Origin: Brevundimonas bullata
Lineage (GTDB): Bacteria > Pseudomonadota > Alphaproteobacteria > Caulobacterales > Caulobacteraceae
Reading direction: 5' to 3'
NCBI RefSeq assembly: GCF_014207965.1
Contig: NZ_JACHLM010000005.1
Coordinates: 1-64,000, forward strand
DNA length: 64,000 nucleotides
Shown piece by piece: positions 53,875-63,888 of the stretch (the stretch's first letter is position 1; each line of letters starts with the position of its first letter). The position numbers were made by a program, and so were the translations under genes. Under the pieces are notes generated by a model. The model saw nothing but the letters and a program-made list of their open reading frames with translations, was not told where the DNA came from and made no database searches.

Positions 53875-56800
53875 ATGCCTATTCACAAGACCGGCCTGCT
53901 TACAGCGGCCGCCATCGCTGTTCTGGCGTCCGCTGCCGCGCCTGCCTACGCCTGGCAGGCGACATCCGGGGCCGAGACGCGCGCCGTCATCTCCATTCCG
54001 GCCCAGGACCTGGGCCGGGCGTTACAGGCCCTGTCGCGCGACACGGGCCTTCAGATCGTCTTTGATCCGAGCCTCACGCGGGGGCGGACCTCCAACGCCG
54101 TCGTCGGGGCGATGACGCCGCGTGAAGCGTTGGGTCGCATGATCGCCGGCTCGGGCGTCGAGGCGCGTGAGGTGCGCGGGGTTCTGACCCTGGTGCGTCA
54201 ATCTGCTGAAGCCAGCCTCGTCTCGCCGGACGCTTTCGAGGTCGCCGAGGTCGAGGTGGTCGGGTATGCGGCGGGCCTGCGCCGGTCGCTGGACGCCAAG
54301 CGCAAGGCCGACTTCATCTCGGACGTCATCAGCGCCGACGATATGGGCGACCTGCCGGCCAACAACGTGGCCGAGTCCCTGTCGCGTCTGCCGGGCGTCA
54401 ACGCGGTGCGCAACCACACGACGGGCGAGGGCGACCGCATCACCATTCGCGGTCTGTCGACCGAGTTGAACAACTACACCATGAACGGCGTGCGCATGGG
54501 CGGCGCCGGTTCGCCGGGCGACAACTTCTATCGCGGCGTGCGCCTCAGCTTTCTGCCGCCGGAAGGGATCGACTCGATCACCGTCATCAAGAGCCTGACC
54601 CCGGACCGCGATGGCGACGCCCTGGGCGGCACCATCGACATCCGCACACCGACGGCCTTTGACCACGACCCGGTCTATGGCGTCCTGTCAGTCTCGGCCG
54701 GGATGCTGGACAAGTTCGATGACGAGAAGTCGGGCGAGATTTCCGGCTCTTTCGGGCGCCAGTTCAACGACAACTGGGGCCTGTTCGTCACCGGCAGCTG
54801 GTCGCGGCGCAAGTCGCAGTTCGAGCAGAACGGGGTGGACGGCGATAACCAGCCGCCGGTCTGGTACGCCGACAGCGAGACCATGGGCTGGGACACCGCC
54901 AGTTTCGTCATGCGCGGCATGAACCTGGGCTTCGGCGAGACCGAGGTGGAACGTCACGGCCTGAACGCCAGCCTCGATTATCGCGGCGCGGACCACGACT
55001 TTCACCTGCGGGGTCAGTTCAACGAATACACCCAGGACGAGTTCGGCAACCGCCTGAACTTCCGCAACGACACGGGCAAGAACTCGACCCGCCTGAGCCA
55101 GGTCGACAAGACGGTGACGGGTCTGCTGCGGCCCGAGGACGCGGTGATCGGCACGGACGCCAAGCTGGGCCGGATCTACAGCTACACCACGGCCCAGATC
55201 GTCGACCGCGACAAGGACGGTCGGATCACCGACGCCGACCGTTCGGCGCGGTCCTATTACACTTTGGACGGCGCCTCAGGGACCTGGGACCCGCAGGGCT
55301 TCCGCCTGCGTCGCTTCTGGGAGGGCTCGCGCGAGACTGGCACGGTGATGTCGCTGAACCTCGGCGGCGTCAGCCGCCTGGGCGACTTCACGGTCGATTA
55401 TGACCTCTCCTACGCCAAGTCGGAGGACAATACCGACGACTCCTATGAGATGGAGTTCCGCAGCGACAAGTACGGCTGGCTGGGCAACAAGGGCGTCAAT
55501 GTCGTCAACTTCGGCGACAGCCGTTTCCCCAAATGGGTGCTGAACGACGCCGGCATGGCGGCGATCCACGACAACAGCCAATACGGCTTCGCCGGACTGT
55601 CGGGCGAGATCGGCGGGGCCGAGGAAGAGCTGTGGCAGGGCCAGTTCAACGTCGAATGGCGTCCGGTCTCGACCTGGCTGGAAGCGGTGAAGACGGGCGG
55701 TAAATTCTATAGCTCCAAGCGCTCGACCTATAGCGGCGAGTTTCTGGATCTGGACGCCTCGGGCACCCTGGCCGACTTCTCCCGCTTCTACGGCAAGGCG
55801 GTCACCAGCCTGTTCGACGGCGAGTACTCGGGCCTCTATCGCCTGGGCACGGTCATCGACAATGACGCCATGCTGGCCGAGTTGCAGCGCGCCATGGAGG
55901 GGAACAGCGACTTCTTCGACGGCTTCGCCACCGATCCCGGCAACGCCGAACTGAGCGGCGAGGACAGCTTCACCTTCCAGGAGGACATCTTCGCCGGCTA
56001 CCTGATGGCCACGGCCCGTTTCGGTCAGGCGCAGATCCTGGGCGGCGTCCGCGTCGAGAGCACCAACAACACGATCGACGCCTATATTCTCGACGAGGTT
56101 CAGGGCGCGCACTACGCGACGGACAAGAGCGACTTCATCAACGTCCTGCCGTCGATCCACCTCAACTATGACCTGGACGACCGGACCAAGGTGCGGGCCG
56201 CCATCTGGACCAGCTTCGCCCGTCCCGACATCGCCCGCATGTCCTCGGCGCGCGAGTACGGCTACGACAGCGACCCGGACGGCGACGGCAAGATCAATCC
56301 GAAGAACGAGTGGCTGCTGGTCGCCATCGAGCAGGGCAACCCGGACCTGAAGCCGATGAAGGCGATCAACTACGACCTGTCGGTCGAGCGCTATAACGGC
56401 GATACGGGAGCCTATTCGCTGGGTCTGTTCTACAAGGACATCGAGAACTTCCTGTACCGCTCCTCGTCGTCGAATATCCGCGACGGGACGTCGGGCGTGA
56501 ACGTGGGCCCGGACGGCGTGACCGTCTCCAAGCCCAACAACGGCAAGTGGGCGCGGGTTTACGGCGTCGAAATGAGCGCCCAGCAGGTCTTCCACTGGCT
56601 GCCGGGGCCGCTATCGGCGCTCGGCGCCAGCGTGAACCTGACGCTGCAGAAGTCGGAGGCCGAGACGGGCATTTCCTGGCACCCGCAGGGTTATACCCTG
56701 CCGCTGATGGAGACGCCCGAGGCGGTCGCCAACGTCCAGATCTTCTGGGCGCGCGACGGCTGGGAGGCCTATGCCGCCTACAGCTATCAGTCGGAATTCC

Positions 56801-57027
56801 TCGAAGGCATCCAGGACTTCGGCAACAATCCCTATGAGCAGGACTACGAGTTCGTGGACCTGAACGTGCGGCGCAAGCTGTGGGATGGGGCGACCGCGTC
56901 GCTGCAGGTGCAGAACCTCTTCGACAACCACACCTACTGGTACACCGCCGGCGCCAGCACCAGCTCCAGCCGCGCCTACATCAAGAACGGGCGGTCGATC
57001 TCGGTCGGCCTGACCTACGTCTTCTGA
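53875..57027 (+). CDS. TonB-dependent receptor with N-terminal signalling (STN) domain
   Basis: A 1050-aa transducer-type receptor. A signal peptide (to about residue 24, PAYA) is followed by an STN domain (about 35-105, with AQDLGRALQALSRDTGLQIVF and MTPREALGRMIAGSG). The plug (about 140-270, DLPANNVAESLSRLPGVNAV, ITIRGLSTELNNYTMNG) and a large barrel end in SVGLTYVF. With FecI and FecR upstream this is a complete cell-surface signalling system. The ligand is unknown; the phosphatase encoded next suggests a phosphorylated compound. Confidence 0.94.
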   Translation: MPIHKTGLLTAAAIAVLASAAAPAYAWQATSGAETRAVISIPAQDLGRALQALSRDTGLQIVFDPSLTRGRTSNAVVGAMTPREALGRMIAGSGVEAREVRGVLTLVRQSAEASLVSPDAFEVAEVEVVGYAAGLRRSLDAKRKADFISDVISADDMGDLPANNVAESLSRLPGVNAVRNHTTGEGDRITIRGLSTELNNYTMNGVRMGGAGSPGDNFYRGVRLSFLPPEGIDSITVIKSLTPDRDGDALGGTIDIRTPTAFDHDPVYGVLSVSAGMLDKFDDEKSGEISGSFGRQFNDNWGLFVTGSWSRRKSQFEQNGVDGDNQPPVWYADSETMGWDTASFVMRGMNLGFGETEVERHGLNASLDYRGADHDFHLRGQFNEYTQDEFGNRLNFRNDTGKNSTRLSQVDKTVTGLLRPEDAVIGTDAKLGRIYSYTTAQIVDRDKDGRITDADRSARSYYTLDGASGTWDPQGFRLRRFWEGSRETGTVMSLNLGGVSRLGDFTVDYDLSYAKSEDNTDDSYEMEFRSDKYGWLGNKGVNVVNFGDSRFPKWVLNDAGMAAIHDNSQYGFAGLSGEIGGAEEELWQGQFNVEWRPVSTWLEAVKTGGKFYSSKRSTYSGEFLDLDASGTLADFSRFYGKAVTSLFDGEYSGLYRLGTVIDNDAMLAELQRAMEGNSDFFDGFATDPGNAELSGEDSFTFQEDIFAGYLMATARFGQAQILGGVRVESTNNTIDAYILDEVQGAHYATDKSDFINVLPSIHLNYDLDDRTKVRAAIWTSFARPDIARMSSAREYGYDSDPDGDGKINPKNEWLLVAIEQGNPDLKPMKAINYDLSVERYNGDTGAYSLGLFYKDIENFLYRSSSSNIRDGTSGVNVGPDGVTVSKPNNGKWARVYGVEMSAQQVFHWLPGPLSALGASVNLTLQKSEAETGISWHPQGYTLPLMETPEAVANVQIFWARDGWEAYAAYSYQSEFLEGIQDFGNNPYEQDYEFVDLNVRRKLWDGATASLQVQNLFDNHTYWYTAGASTSSSRAYIKNGRSISVGLTYVF

Positions 57028-57041
57028 TCGGGGTGGGCAGC

Positions 57042-58391
57042 ATGAAAACGACCCACGCCCTGATGCTCGGGGCCGCGCTTGCGGCCCTGGGCGGAGCATC
57101 GCTGGCCCAGGATCGACCCGCGCGGCCCGAACCCGCGCCGGTTCAGGCTTCGGACCGGCCGGTGGTCCCTCCGACCGAGCAGCCGGAACGGATCATCCTG
57201 AACCTGACCGCCGATCCGGCGCACGAGATGGCGGTGACCTGGCGCACCGCGCCCGGCGCCGTCGGCTTGGTCGAATACGCCGAGGCTCAGGACGGACCGG
57301 ACTTCATCCAGCAGGCGGTCCGCGTGAGCGCCGTCACCGACGACGCGACCATCGCCGTGCGCGAGGCCGCCGAGTTCCGGGCGGCCTATCATTCGACGGT
57401 GCTGAAGGGGCTGAAGCCGGAGACGGTCTATGCCTACCGCGTCGGCGACGGTGCGCGGTGGTCGGAATGGCTGCAGTTCCGCACGGCGGCGACGACGGCG
57501 GAGCCCTTCACCTTCCTCTATATGGGGGACATGCAGAACAACATTCTCAGCGAGGCGTCGCGCACCATGAGGATGGCCTTCCGCAAGGCCGGGGACGCCG
57601 CCTTCGTCATCCACGCCGGGGACCTGATCAACCGCCACGACAGCGACAACGAATGGGGCGAATGGTTTGCCGCCGGCGGCTTCCTTTATGCCCAGACGCC
57701 GCAGATGCCGACGCCGGGCAATCACGAATACGGGCGCGGCCCGGTGCTGAACCCTCAGTGGCGGCGTCAGTACACCCTGCCGGAAACCGGCCCGGCGGGC
57801 GTCGAGAAGCTGAAGGAGACGGCCTGGACCGTTGACTATCAGGGTCTGCGCCTGATCTCGGTCGACGCCCCTCTGTTCCACGGCGACGAGGCCATGCGGG
57901 GCGAGATGGTGCGTTGGCTGGACGGACTGCTGGCCAACAATCCGAACCGATGGACGGCGCTCTTCCTGCACTTCCCTTTGTTCTCGATCGATCCGGATCG
58001 CGACAACTCGCGGGTGCGCGACGCGTTGAAGCCGCTGATCGACAAGTACGGCGTCGATCTGGTGCTGCAGGCCCATGATCACGGCTATGCGCGCGGGGCC
58101 ATAGGAACCGGCCCCATGCTCAATGCGGGGCCGGCGCGTCCGTCCGATCACGGCTCGACCTATGTGGTCTCGGTCGCCGGGCCCAAGATGTATCCGGTCG
58201 CGGATCTGGGCTGGGCCTCGCGCTCGGCCTCGCGGACCCAGACCTTCCAGACCCTGGATGTGTCGCCGGACGCCGTGGTCTATCGCGCCTTCACCGCGAC
58301 GGGCCGCGAACTGGACGCCTTCCGTCTGACCAAGGGCGCGGACGGCGTCGCGCGCGTGGAGACCCTGGCTGCCCAGCACGACGACGAATAG
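57042..58391 (+). CDS. Purple-acid-phosphatase-type metallophosphoesterase, secreted
   Basis: A 449-aa protein with a signal peptide (about residues 1-22, GGASLAQ), a fibronectin-like PAP N-terminal domain (about 45-140, RIILNLTADPAHEMAVTWRTAP, LKPETVYAYRVGDG) and a metallophosphatase domain with YMGDMQNN, IHAGDLINR, PGNHEYGRG, FLHFPLF and QAHDHGYAR. These supply the dinuclear metal centre of purple acid phosphatases. It lies 14 bp after the STN receptor, so it is likely co-induced; it probably releases phosphate from esters, possibly phytate, as some PAPs do. Confidence 0.9.
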   Translation: MKTTHALMLGAALAALGGASLAQDRPARPEPAPVQASDRPVVPPTEQPERIILNLTADPAHEMAVTWRTAPGAVGLVEYAEAQDGPDFIQQAVRVSAVTDDATIAVREAAEFRAAYHSTVLKGLKPETVYAYRVGDGARWSEWLQFRTAATTAEPFTFLYMGDMQNNILSEASRTMRMAFRKAGDAAFVIHAGDLINRHDSDNEWGEWFAAGGFLYAQTPQMPTPGNHEYGRGPVLNPQWRRQYTLPETGPAGVEKLKETAWTVDYQGLRLISVDAPLFHGDEAMRGEMVRWLDGLLANNPNRWTALFLHFPLFSIDPDRDNSRVRDALKPLIDKYGVDLVLQAHDHGYARGAIGTGPMLNAGPARPSDHGSTYVVSVAGPKMYPVADLGWASRSASRTQTFQTLDVSPDAVVYRAFTATGRELDAFRLTKGADGVARVETLAAQHDDE

Positions 58392-58513
58392 GGCTGGGCG
58401 GCGGATCAGTGAGGTCGGTTGTCGAGCAGACCTCATCCCACACTCGTGCAATCAAACCTCGGCCGACGGGAGGGAGCGGCGCCTTTCAGTCAATGAACCG
58501 GTGGAAGGGACGA

Positions 58514-59422
58514 TCAGGTCGGACGGCTGTGCTGTTTCCGCAGGTTGTCCAGATAGGTCCGGCTGACAGGCAGAAGAGTCCCGTCGGCGATAAGGACGGA
58601 ATAGGCGCCGCTGGAGGTTTTTTTGAGCTCAATGATCGCCGAGTAAGCTACCCAGAACGAGCGGTGAACCTGAGCGCCCCCAACAGGGTGGGCGGCCGTG
58701 ATCGCGTCGCTGAAGCGGGAGTGGACCAACTTCTGGCCCGCTGTCGTCGCTACGCGAACATAGTGATCTTTAGCCTGGAGAAATAGCAGGTCCCCTTGAA
58801 GGTCATCGGATAGTCGATGGAGGATCGGTGGCGACGGCGGTTCTGCTGAGTGGCTCCGCGCGGCCTGAGGCAGATCGGGATAACGGTAGCGTGGCGTTCC
58901 AACCATTCTGTCAAAGAGGTAGTTCACGCCCACCCAAAGTACGGTTCCTGGCAGGATGTTGCGCAGAAACTGCATGGTGAAATCCAAGCTGAACGCCGGG
59001 GCTACTCGGGTCGCCGACATCAGCCCGCCTCCGCCCAGCGAGCGACCGAATTCCACCATGGGCGCATACACCCCCAGCATAAGGACCGCGATCGCTACGG
59101 GCCCGAGTACGGTAATCAGCCAGAGAGGCGGACGCCAGGGAGCCAGAAGGCGATAGACCAACTCGCTGCCCACCGCCGCTCCGATCCAGATCATCTGGAT
59201 GAAGCCGTACCAAAAAGTCCAGGAGATGATCAGCGATGTCTCTGGCCCGACGACAGTGCGGTTCCAGCCAAAAGCCAAGGCGACCACAAATGGTATAGCA
59301 AGATGCAATGTGGCCGAGGCCAACCACGCTGACCCCACCTCCGCCGTCATAGCCTTGCTGTCTTGGATCATGCGCCCCGCCTCGCTCTTGCTCAGGCTAG
59401 AAGTGCGGCTGAGATGGGTCAA
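58514..59422 (-). CDS. Membrane-bound LytTR transcriptional regulator
   Basis: A 302-aa protein with about four transmembrane segments (about 33-54, 64-86, 100-122, 155-175) and a C-terminal LytTR DNA-binding domain (about 205-300, with DLLFLQAKDHYVRVATTAG, VHRSFWVAYSAI, LPVSRTYLDNLRK). No receiver domain is present, so the membrane part probably senses the signal directly. It is divergent from the TonB receptor/carboxylesterase pair and is the likely regulator. The start is uncertain: ATGs at 59371 and 59350 are also in frame. Confidence 0.85.
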   Translation of the reverse strand: MTHLSRTSSLSKSEAGRMIQDSKAMTAEVGSAWLASATLHLAIPFVVALAFGWNRTVVGPETSLIISWTFWYGFIQMIWIGAAVGSELVYRLLAPWRPPLWLITVLGPVAIAVLMLGVYAPMVEFGRSLGGGGLMSATRVAPAFSLDFTMQFLRNILPGTVLWVGVNYLFDRMVGTPRYRYPDLPQAARSHSAEPPSPPILHRLSDDLQGDLLFLQAKDHYVRVATTAGQKLVHSRFSDAITAAHPVGGAQVHRSFWVAYSAIIELKKTSSGAYSVLIADGTLLPVSRTYLDNLRKQHSRPT

Positions 59423-59629
59423 GGCTGGCTTCCCTAGTGACTCTTGGTCCTTCGAGGCCCCGATGTTCGCGACCGCGAGTGGCGCTGGCGCTGTGACAGG
59501 TCGTTATTCGCGAAACTTATTAGTCCGGACATTTACGTTGGCGGGATAGGTCTGGTCGAGCGTTTTTCGCCCTCATAGACAAAGAGCGGATGCGGCGCGT
59601 TTCGAACGTCGCACGAGGGGGAATCAAGG

Positions 59630-62014
59630 ATGACAAAGCATCAGATATCCAAAGCCGTTCTTTTCGCGTCAGCTGGCTTGCCAATATTTCTGGCCTCTGG
59701 CCTTGCGTGGGGACAATCGAGCTCGCCAACGGAGCCGACCACCCAGGTCGACGACATTGTGGTGACGTCGCGCCGCACTGCAGAACGCCTTCAAGACGTC
59801 CCGCTCCCTATCACGGCGTTTAACGAGCGCATGATCGAGGATGCCGGCATCTCGAATCTCGACGACGTGGCGCAGATGACGCCGGGTCTGACTTTCTATT
59901 CTCCTTTCGGTGAACAGATTCCCACGCCGGTCATTCGCGGTATCTCCCAGACCAATATCTTTGGCGAAACCAACGCGGCGGTCTTTGTTGACGGCGTCTA
60001 TGTCTCGGGGCGTCAGGGATTAAATCTCAGCCAACTGGACATCGCACGGATCGAGGTGGTGAAAGGCCCGCAAAGCGCCCTCTACGGCCGCAACAGCTTC
60101 AGCGGCGCCATCAACATCATCACGGCCGAGCCGTCGGACGTGTTCTCGGGCAAGGGTGAGGTGACGGTAGGCGATCATGGCCGCCGCGCCGCTCGACTGT
60201 CCGTCAGCGGCCCTCTGGTCGCGGATAAGCTCTCGGGCCGACTGGCGGTCGGCTACGACCGCTGGGACGGCGCTTTCGACAATACGATCAAGGACGGGCC
60301 GGACATTGGCGGCTCCACCTATCAGACCCTGCTGGCCAGTCTGGCGGCTCACCCGACGCCGCGGCTGGATCTGGGGGCCAGCCTGTACGTCTCGCATGAT
60401 GAAATCGATCAGGCGGCGGTCGCCTCGGTTGCAGCCAACTGCGAGCGCAACAGCGCAGGCGCGTATCAGACGGTCTGCGGCGAGATCGCCCAGGCGCCGG
60501 TCAACGCCGCCTTTGGCGCCATTCGCGGGGCGACCGGCGACACACGCGACCTGACCAAGATCAGTCTGACCGGGGAATGGCGCGGCGACTTCCTGACCGT
60601 CAACGCCCTGACAGGGTTCAGCGACCTGACCTATGAATCCGTGACCGACGGATCGCGGACGGCGACCGGCTCCACCTTGTTCCTGTACGAAAAGACCGGC
60701 GGGCCGCCGTTCCGGTTGGGCGCTTTCGCGGTCGAGATGCTGCGTATCGCCCGGCCTGTCGAGGTCCAGGAGTTCAGCCAGGAAATCCGGGCCAGCACGC
60801 CCCAGGACCGTCGCGTGCGCGTCTCGCTCGGGGCCTTTTACTATGAGGTTGAAACCACGACCGGTGATGTCGGGATTCAGGCCCTGACGCCCAAGCCGGA
60901 GGATTTCAGCAGCTTTGCGCCGAACATTCGGCTGCCGTTCCCGCCCTTTGCCGTCGTGGCCCCGGTCGGCAATCTGGCCTTTGGCGGCTGGTTCAACGGT
61001 ACGGACGTCGATCCCAACGCCAACTCGCGGGCGGACACCAAGGGCTGGGCCCTATTCGGCTCGGTCGACGGCGAGATCACGCCTCAACTGACGGCGCGGG
61101 CCGAGCTTCGCTACGCTTATGACGAGCAGTCTTTCGTCTCGCCCGCAGGTGTCGCCCAGTCCGACGACTGGAAGGCCGTGACCTCGCGCTTCACCCTGGA
61201 CTGGCGGGCGCGGGACGGCTTGTTGGTCTATGCGACCGCGGCGCGCGGGGCCAAGCCGGGCGGGATTTCGTATGATGTCCAGTCGGCGCGGATCAACAGC
61301 TATGACCCCGAGACCTTGTGGAACTACGAACTGGGGCTGAAGACGACCAGCACCGACCGTCGGTTCACCAGCGATCTGTCAGTCTATTACATCGACTGGC
61401 AGGATATTCTGATCCCGCAGATCTATACGCCTGCGCCGCCGGCCTTGCCCTATGCGGTGGAGACCAATGCCGGTTCGGCCAGCGTGTACGGGGCGGAGCT
61501 GCAGTCTCAGATGCGCTGGACTCCCACATTCACGACATCGCTGGGTCTATCCTACAACGACGCACGCTTTGACGACGCGGTGCTGGCCACCTATGCGACC
61601 TTCCCCAGCTATGCAGCCACGGGCGGGGACGTGTCGGGCAATCAACTGGCCCAGACCTCGAAATGGCAGGCCAACGGCTCCTTCACCTATGAGCGGGATT
61701 TGACAGCGGACTGGCGATGGACCCTGAGAGGCGACGCCTTCTACCGGACCAAGCAGTTCAACGGGGCGGACAACCTGTCCTGGGTTCCGTCGCGCGGGAC
61801 GGTCAATTTGAGGACCGGCGTGCGGTCAGATCGATGGACGATCGAAGCCTTCGTCGACAACCTGTTCGACGACGTCAAACCGACCGGCGCCTTCCGCGAC
61901 GTTTCCTTCACCAACACGGCTGACGGAGCCAACGTCACTTTCTTCCCGTGGCGGATGTCGGTGTCCTATTCACCGGGGCGGACGGCGGGCCTGGTAGTGC
62001 GGGCGCGATTCTGA
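59630..62014 (+). CDS. TonB-dependent receptor paired with carboxylesterase
   Basis: A 794-aa receptor with a signal peptide (about 1-29, LAWGQ), TonB-box-like DDIVVTSRRTAERLQDVP, a plug with TPVIRGISQT, AAVFVDGVYVSGRQGLN and IEVVKGPQSALYGRNSFSGAINI, and a barrel ending in GLVVRARF. GAGGGGG lies upstream of the ATG. It overlaps the carboxylesterase start (TGATG), so the two are translationally coupled; the ligand is probably an ester hydrolysed by that enzyme (inference). Confidence 0.93.
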   Translation: MTKHQISKAVLFASAGLPIFLASGLAWGQSSSPTEPTTQVDDIVVTSRRTAERLQDVPLPITAFNERMIEDAGISNLDDVAQMTPGLTFYSPFGEQIPTPVIRGISQTNIFGETNAAVFVDGVYVSGRQGLNLSQLDIARIEVVKGPQSALYGRNSFSGAINIITAEPSDVFSGKGEVTVGDHGRRAARLSVSGPLVADKLSGRLAVGYDRWDGAFDNTIKDGPDIGGSTYQTLLASLAAHPTPRLDLGASLYVSHDEIDQAAVASVAANCERNSAGAYQTVCGEIAQAPVNAAFGAIRGATGDTRDLTKISLTGEWRGDFLTVNALTGFSDLTYESVTDGSRTATGSTLFLYEKTGGPPFRLGAFAVEMLRIARPVEVQEFSQEIRASTPQDRRVRVSLGAFYYEVETTTGDVGIQALTPKPEDFSSFAPNIRLPFPPFAVVAPVGNLAFGGWFNGTDVDPNANSRADTKGWALFGSVDGEITPQLTARAELRYAYDEQSFVSPAGVAQSDDWKAVTSRFTLDWRARDGLLVYATAARGAKPGGISYDVQSARINSYDPETLWNYELGLKTTSTDRRFTSDLSVYYIDWQDILIPQIYTPAPPALPYAVETNAGSASVYGAELQSQMRWTPTFTTSLGLSYNDARFDDAVLATYATFPSYAATGGDVSGNQLAQTSKWQANGSFTYERDLTADWRWTLRGDAFYRTKQFNGADNLSWVPSRGTVNLRTGVRSDRWTIEAFVDNLFDDVKPTGAFRDVSFTNTADGANVTFFPWRMSVSYSPGRTAGLVVRARF

Positions 62015-63648
62015 TGAGGGGCTTTATCAAGCGTGGGACGGGCGGCGCCACGGTGACCTTGGCGATAGGGGCGGTGATCCTGCTGAGTGCGGCGGCGCCC
62101 GCGCCAGAAACAGCGACGGCGCCGGATCCGACGCCGGTAGTGCAAACCCGAAATGGCGCCGTCCAAGGCGTCGTGCAGAACGGCGTGGCCATTTTCCGCG
62201 GCGTCCCTTTTGCGGGATCAACCGCCGGTGAAGCTCGTTGGCGGCCCCCCGTTTCGGCCGAAAACTGGGAAGGGGTCCGTAGCGCCGTTTCACACGGCCC
62301 GGCGTGCCCTCAGTCCACCCGCATCAGGGATCGGGCGTCGGCGTTCGGCATGAGCGAAGATTGCCTTAGCCTGGCCGTCTATAGTCCGGATCTGCGGCCC
62401 GACGAGAAGGCGCCGGTGATGGTCTATCTGCACGGGGGTTCGGCGCGCTTTGGGTCGGGCGCGCTTTATGATGGACGCGCTCTCGCGCGTCGGGGCGTGG
62501 TGGTCGTCACCATCAACTACCGTCTCGACAGGCTGGGGTTGTTTGCGCATCCAGCCCTGTCCGCAGAGCACCCGGATGAGCCGCTGGCCAACTATGGCCT
62601 CATGGATATGGCCGCGGGCCTAGACTGGGTTCAGGCGAATATAGCGGCGTTTGGCGGCGATCCCGACAATGTCACCATTTTCGGCCAATCGGCAGGCTCC
62701 GTGGCCGTGACGGCCTTGATGGTGTCGCCGCTGGCGGAGGGAAAATTTCATAAGGCGATCGCTCAAAGCGGATCGCTTAGCATCGAGTATCCCCGCTATC
62801 TGCATCGGTCGACGCCCGCGTCTCCGTCGCTTGAAGGTGACGGAGAGACCATGGCGGCCAAGCTGGTTTCCGAGGCCCGTCCGGCGCCGAAAGGCGAAGA
62901 CGCCGCCGCCTGGCTTCGAGCGTTGCCGTGGCAGGAGATCATCGCCTATTCCGATACTGAGATGGCTAACGCCATGCAGCCGGTTATCGACGGTCGTGTC
63001 ATCCCGGAGAACATCGGCGTGATGTTCAGGGAGGGGCGAAACCATCGCGTTCCCCTCATGATTGGCTCGACGAGTTGGGAAGAAGGGATGGTGTCGCGTT
63101 TCCCCATGCCCTTGCGCGTGGTCCTGCGAGACATCGCACCGGAAGAAGCCCGCCAAGTTTACGGCAATATAGATGATCGCGCCTTGGCCGAGCAGTGGTT
63201 CGTCGATACCGCCTTTCATGTGCCGCCGAAGTTCTTCGCTACGGAAACGGCGGCTCAGGGGCAGCCTGCCTTCGTCTATCGGTTCGCCTATGTTCCGGAG
63301 TTCCTGACCCTGAAGAAGCCGGGAGCGAGCCACGGCGACGAGGTTCCTTATATCTTCGGCTATGATGGTGATAAACTAATCAGCGTTGTTGATCAGCGCG
63401 ATGATCGTATTGATGAAGTTGGGCGAAAAATATCAAATATGTTAGGTGATTACTGGACGCATTTCGCCAGAACCGGAAATCCCAATGGACCGGGGCTGCC
63501 AAACTGGCCAGAGTATGATCCTAAAAGCGACCCCGTATTGTCGGTGGAACCGCATCCGGAGGTGCGCCCCGGCATTGAACAGCGACGCACCGACTATCAT
63601 CGCCAGCGCTACGAGACGGTGATCCTTTCGTCTTCCGGATCAGACTGA
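62014..63648 (+). CDS. Type-B carboxylesterase, exported
   Basis: A 544-aa alpha/beta-hydrolase of the carboxylesterase/cholinesterase type. An N-terminal hydrophobic leader (about 12-30), RGVPFAGS, EDCLSLAVYSP, oxyanion HGGS, nucleophile Ser about 226 in FGQSAGSVAV and catalytic His in GASHGDEVPYIFG are visible. It probably cleaves an ester bound or imported by the coupled TonB receptor in the periplasm. The start is the ATG overlapping the receptor's stop; longer frames run back into the receptor gene. Confidence 0.92.
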   Translation: MRGFIKRGTGGATVTLAIGAVILLSAAAPAPETATAPDPTPVVQTRNGAVQGVVQNGVAIFRGVPFAGSTAGEARWRPPVSAENWEGVRSAVSHGPACPQSTRIRDRASAFGMSEDCLSLAVYSPDLRPDEKAPVMVYLHGGSARFGSGALYDGRALARRGVVVVTINYRLDRLGLFAHPALSAEHPDEPLANYGLMDMAAGLDWVQANIAAFGGDPDNVTIFGQSAGSVAVTALMVSPLAEGKFHKAIAQSGSLSIEYPRYLHRSTPASPSLEGDGETMAAKLVSEARPAPKGEDAAAWLRALPWQEIIAYSDTEMANAMQPVIDGRVIPENIGVMFREGRNHRVPLMIGSTSWEEGMVSRFPMPLRVVLRDIAPEEARQVYGNIDDRALAEQWFVDTAFHVPPKFFATETAAQGQPAFVYRFAYVPEFLTLKKPGASHGDEVPYIFGYDGDKLISVVDQRDDRIDEVGRKISNMLGDYWTHFARTGNPNGPGLPNWPEYDPKSDPVLSVEPHPEVRPGIEQRRTDYHRQRYETVILSSSGSD

Positions 63649-63663
63649 CGCAATTGCGTTCGG

Positions 63664-63696
63664 GCGCGACGAAAGACTAGATGTCCTTTGTCGCGC
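63664..63696 (+). terminator. Hairpin after the carboxylesterase gene
   Basis: GCGCGACGAAAG pairs with CTTTGTCGCGC with one bulge and about a 10-nt loop, 15 bp after the stop codon. No T tract follows, so it is a weak terminator candidate. The remaining 63697-63888 shows no gene. Confidence 0.35.
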
Positions 63697-63888
63697 CTCG
63701 AGCGGTCAGGCCTGTTAGGCGTCTTCCGAGAAAGCCTGGATCGGCCCTGACGCCGCCTTATTGGCGAGACGCGCCCAGCGGCCCAGATCATTGGTTCACC
63801 CGCGCGACGAACCCGACCCTGACGCCGAAGCGCAGCGGGGGGAAGAATGGCGCGCACCCATCCCAGTCGTTACGGGTCTTGGTGATGA

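Noticed and set aside
58410..58435. Inverted repeat TGAGGTC-N12-GACCTCA between convergent genes
   Set aside because: Long loop, short stem and no T tract; too weak to call a terminator.
59423..59629. LytTR-type binding repeats before the receptor gene
   Set aside because: One half-site-like TTACGTTGG was seen, but no properly spaced partner could be found by eye.
63649..63888. Short open frames after the carboxylesterase gene
   Set aside because: No ribosome site, no domain and biased composition; treated as intergenic.
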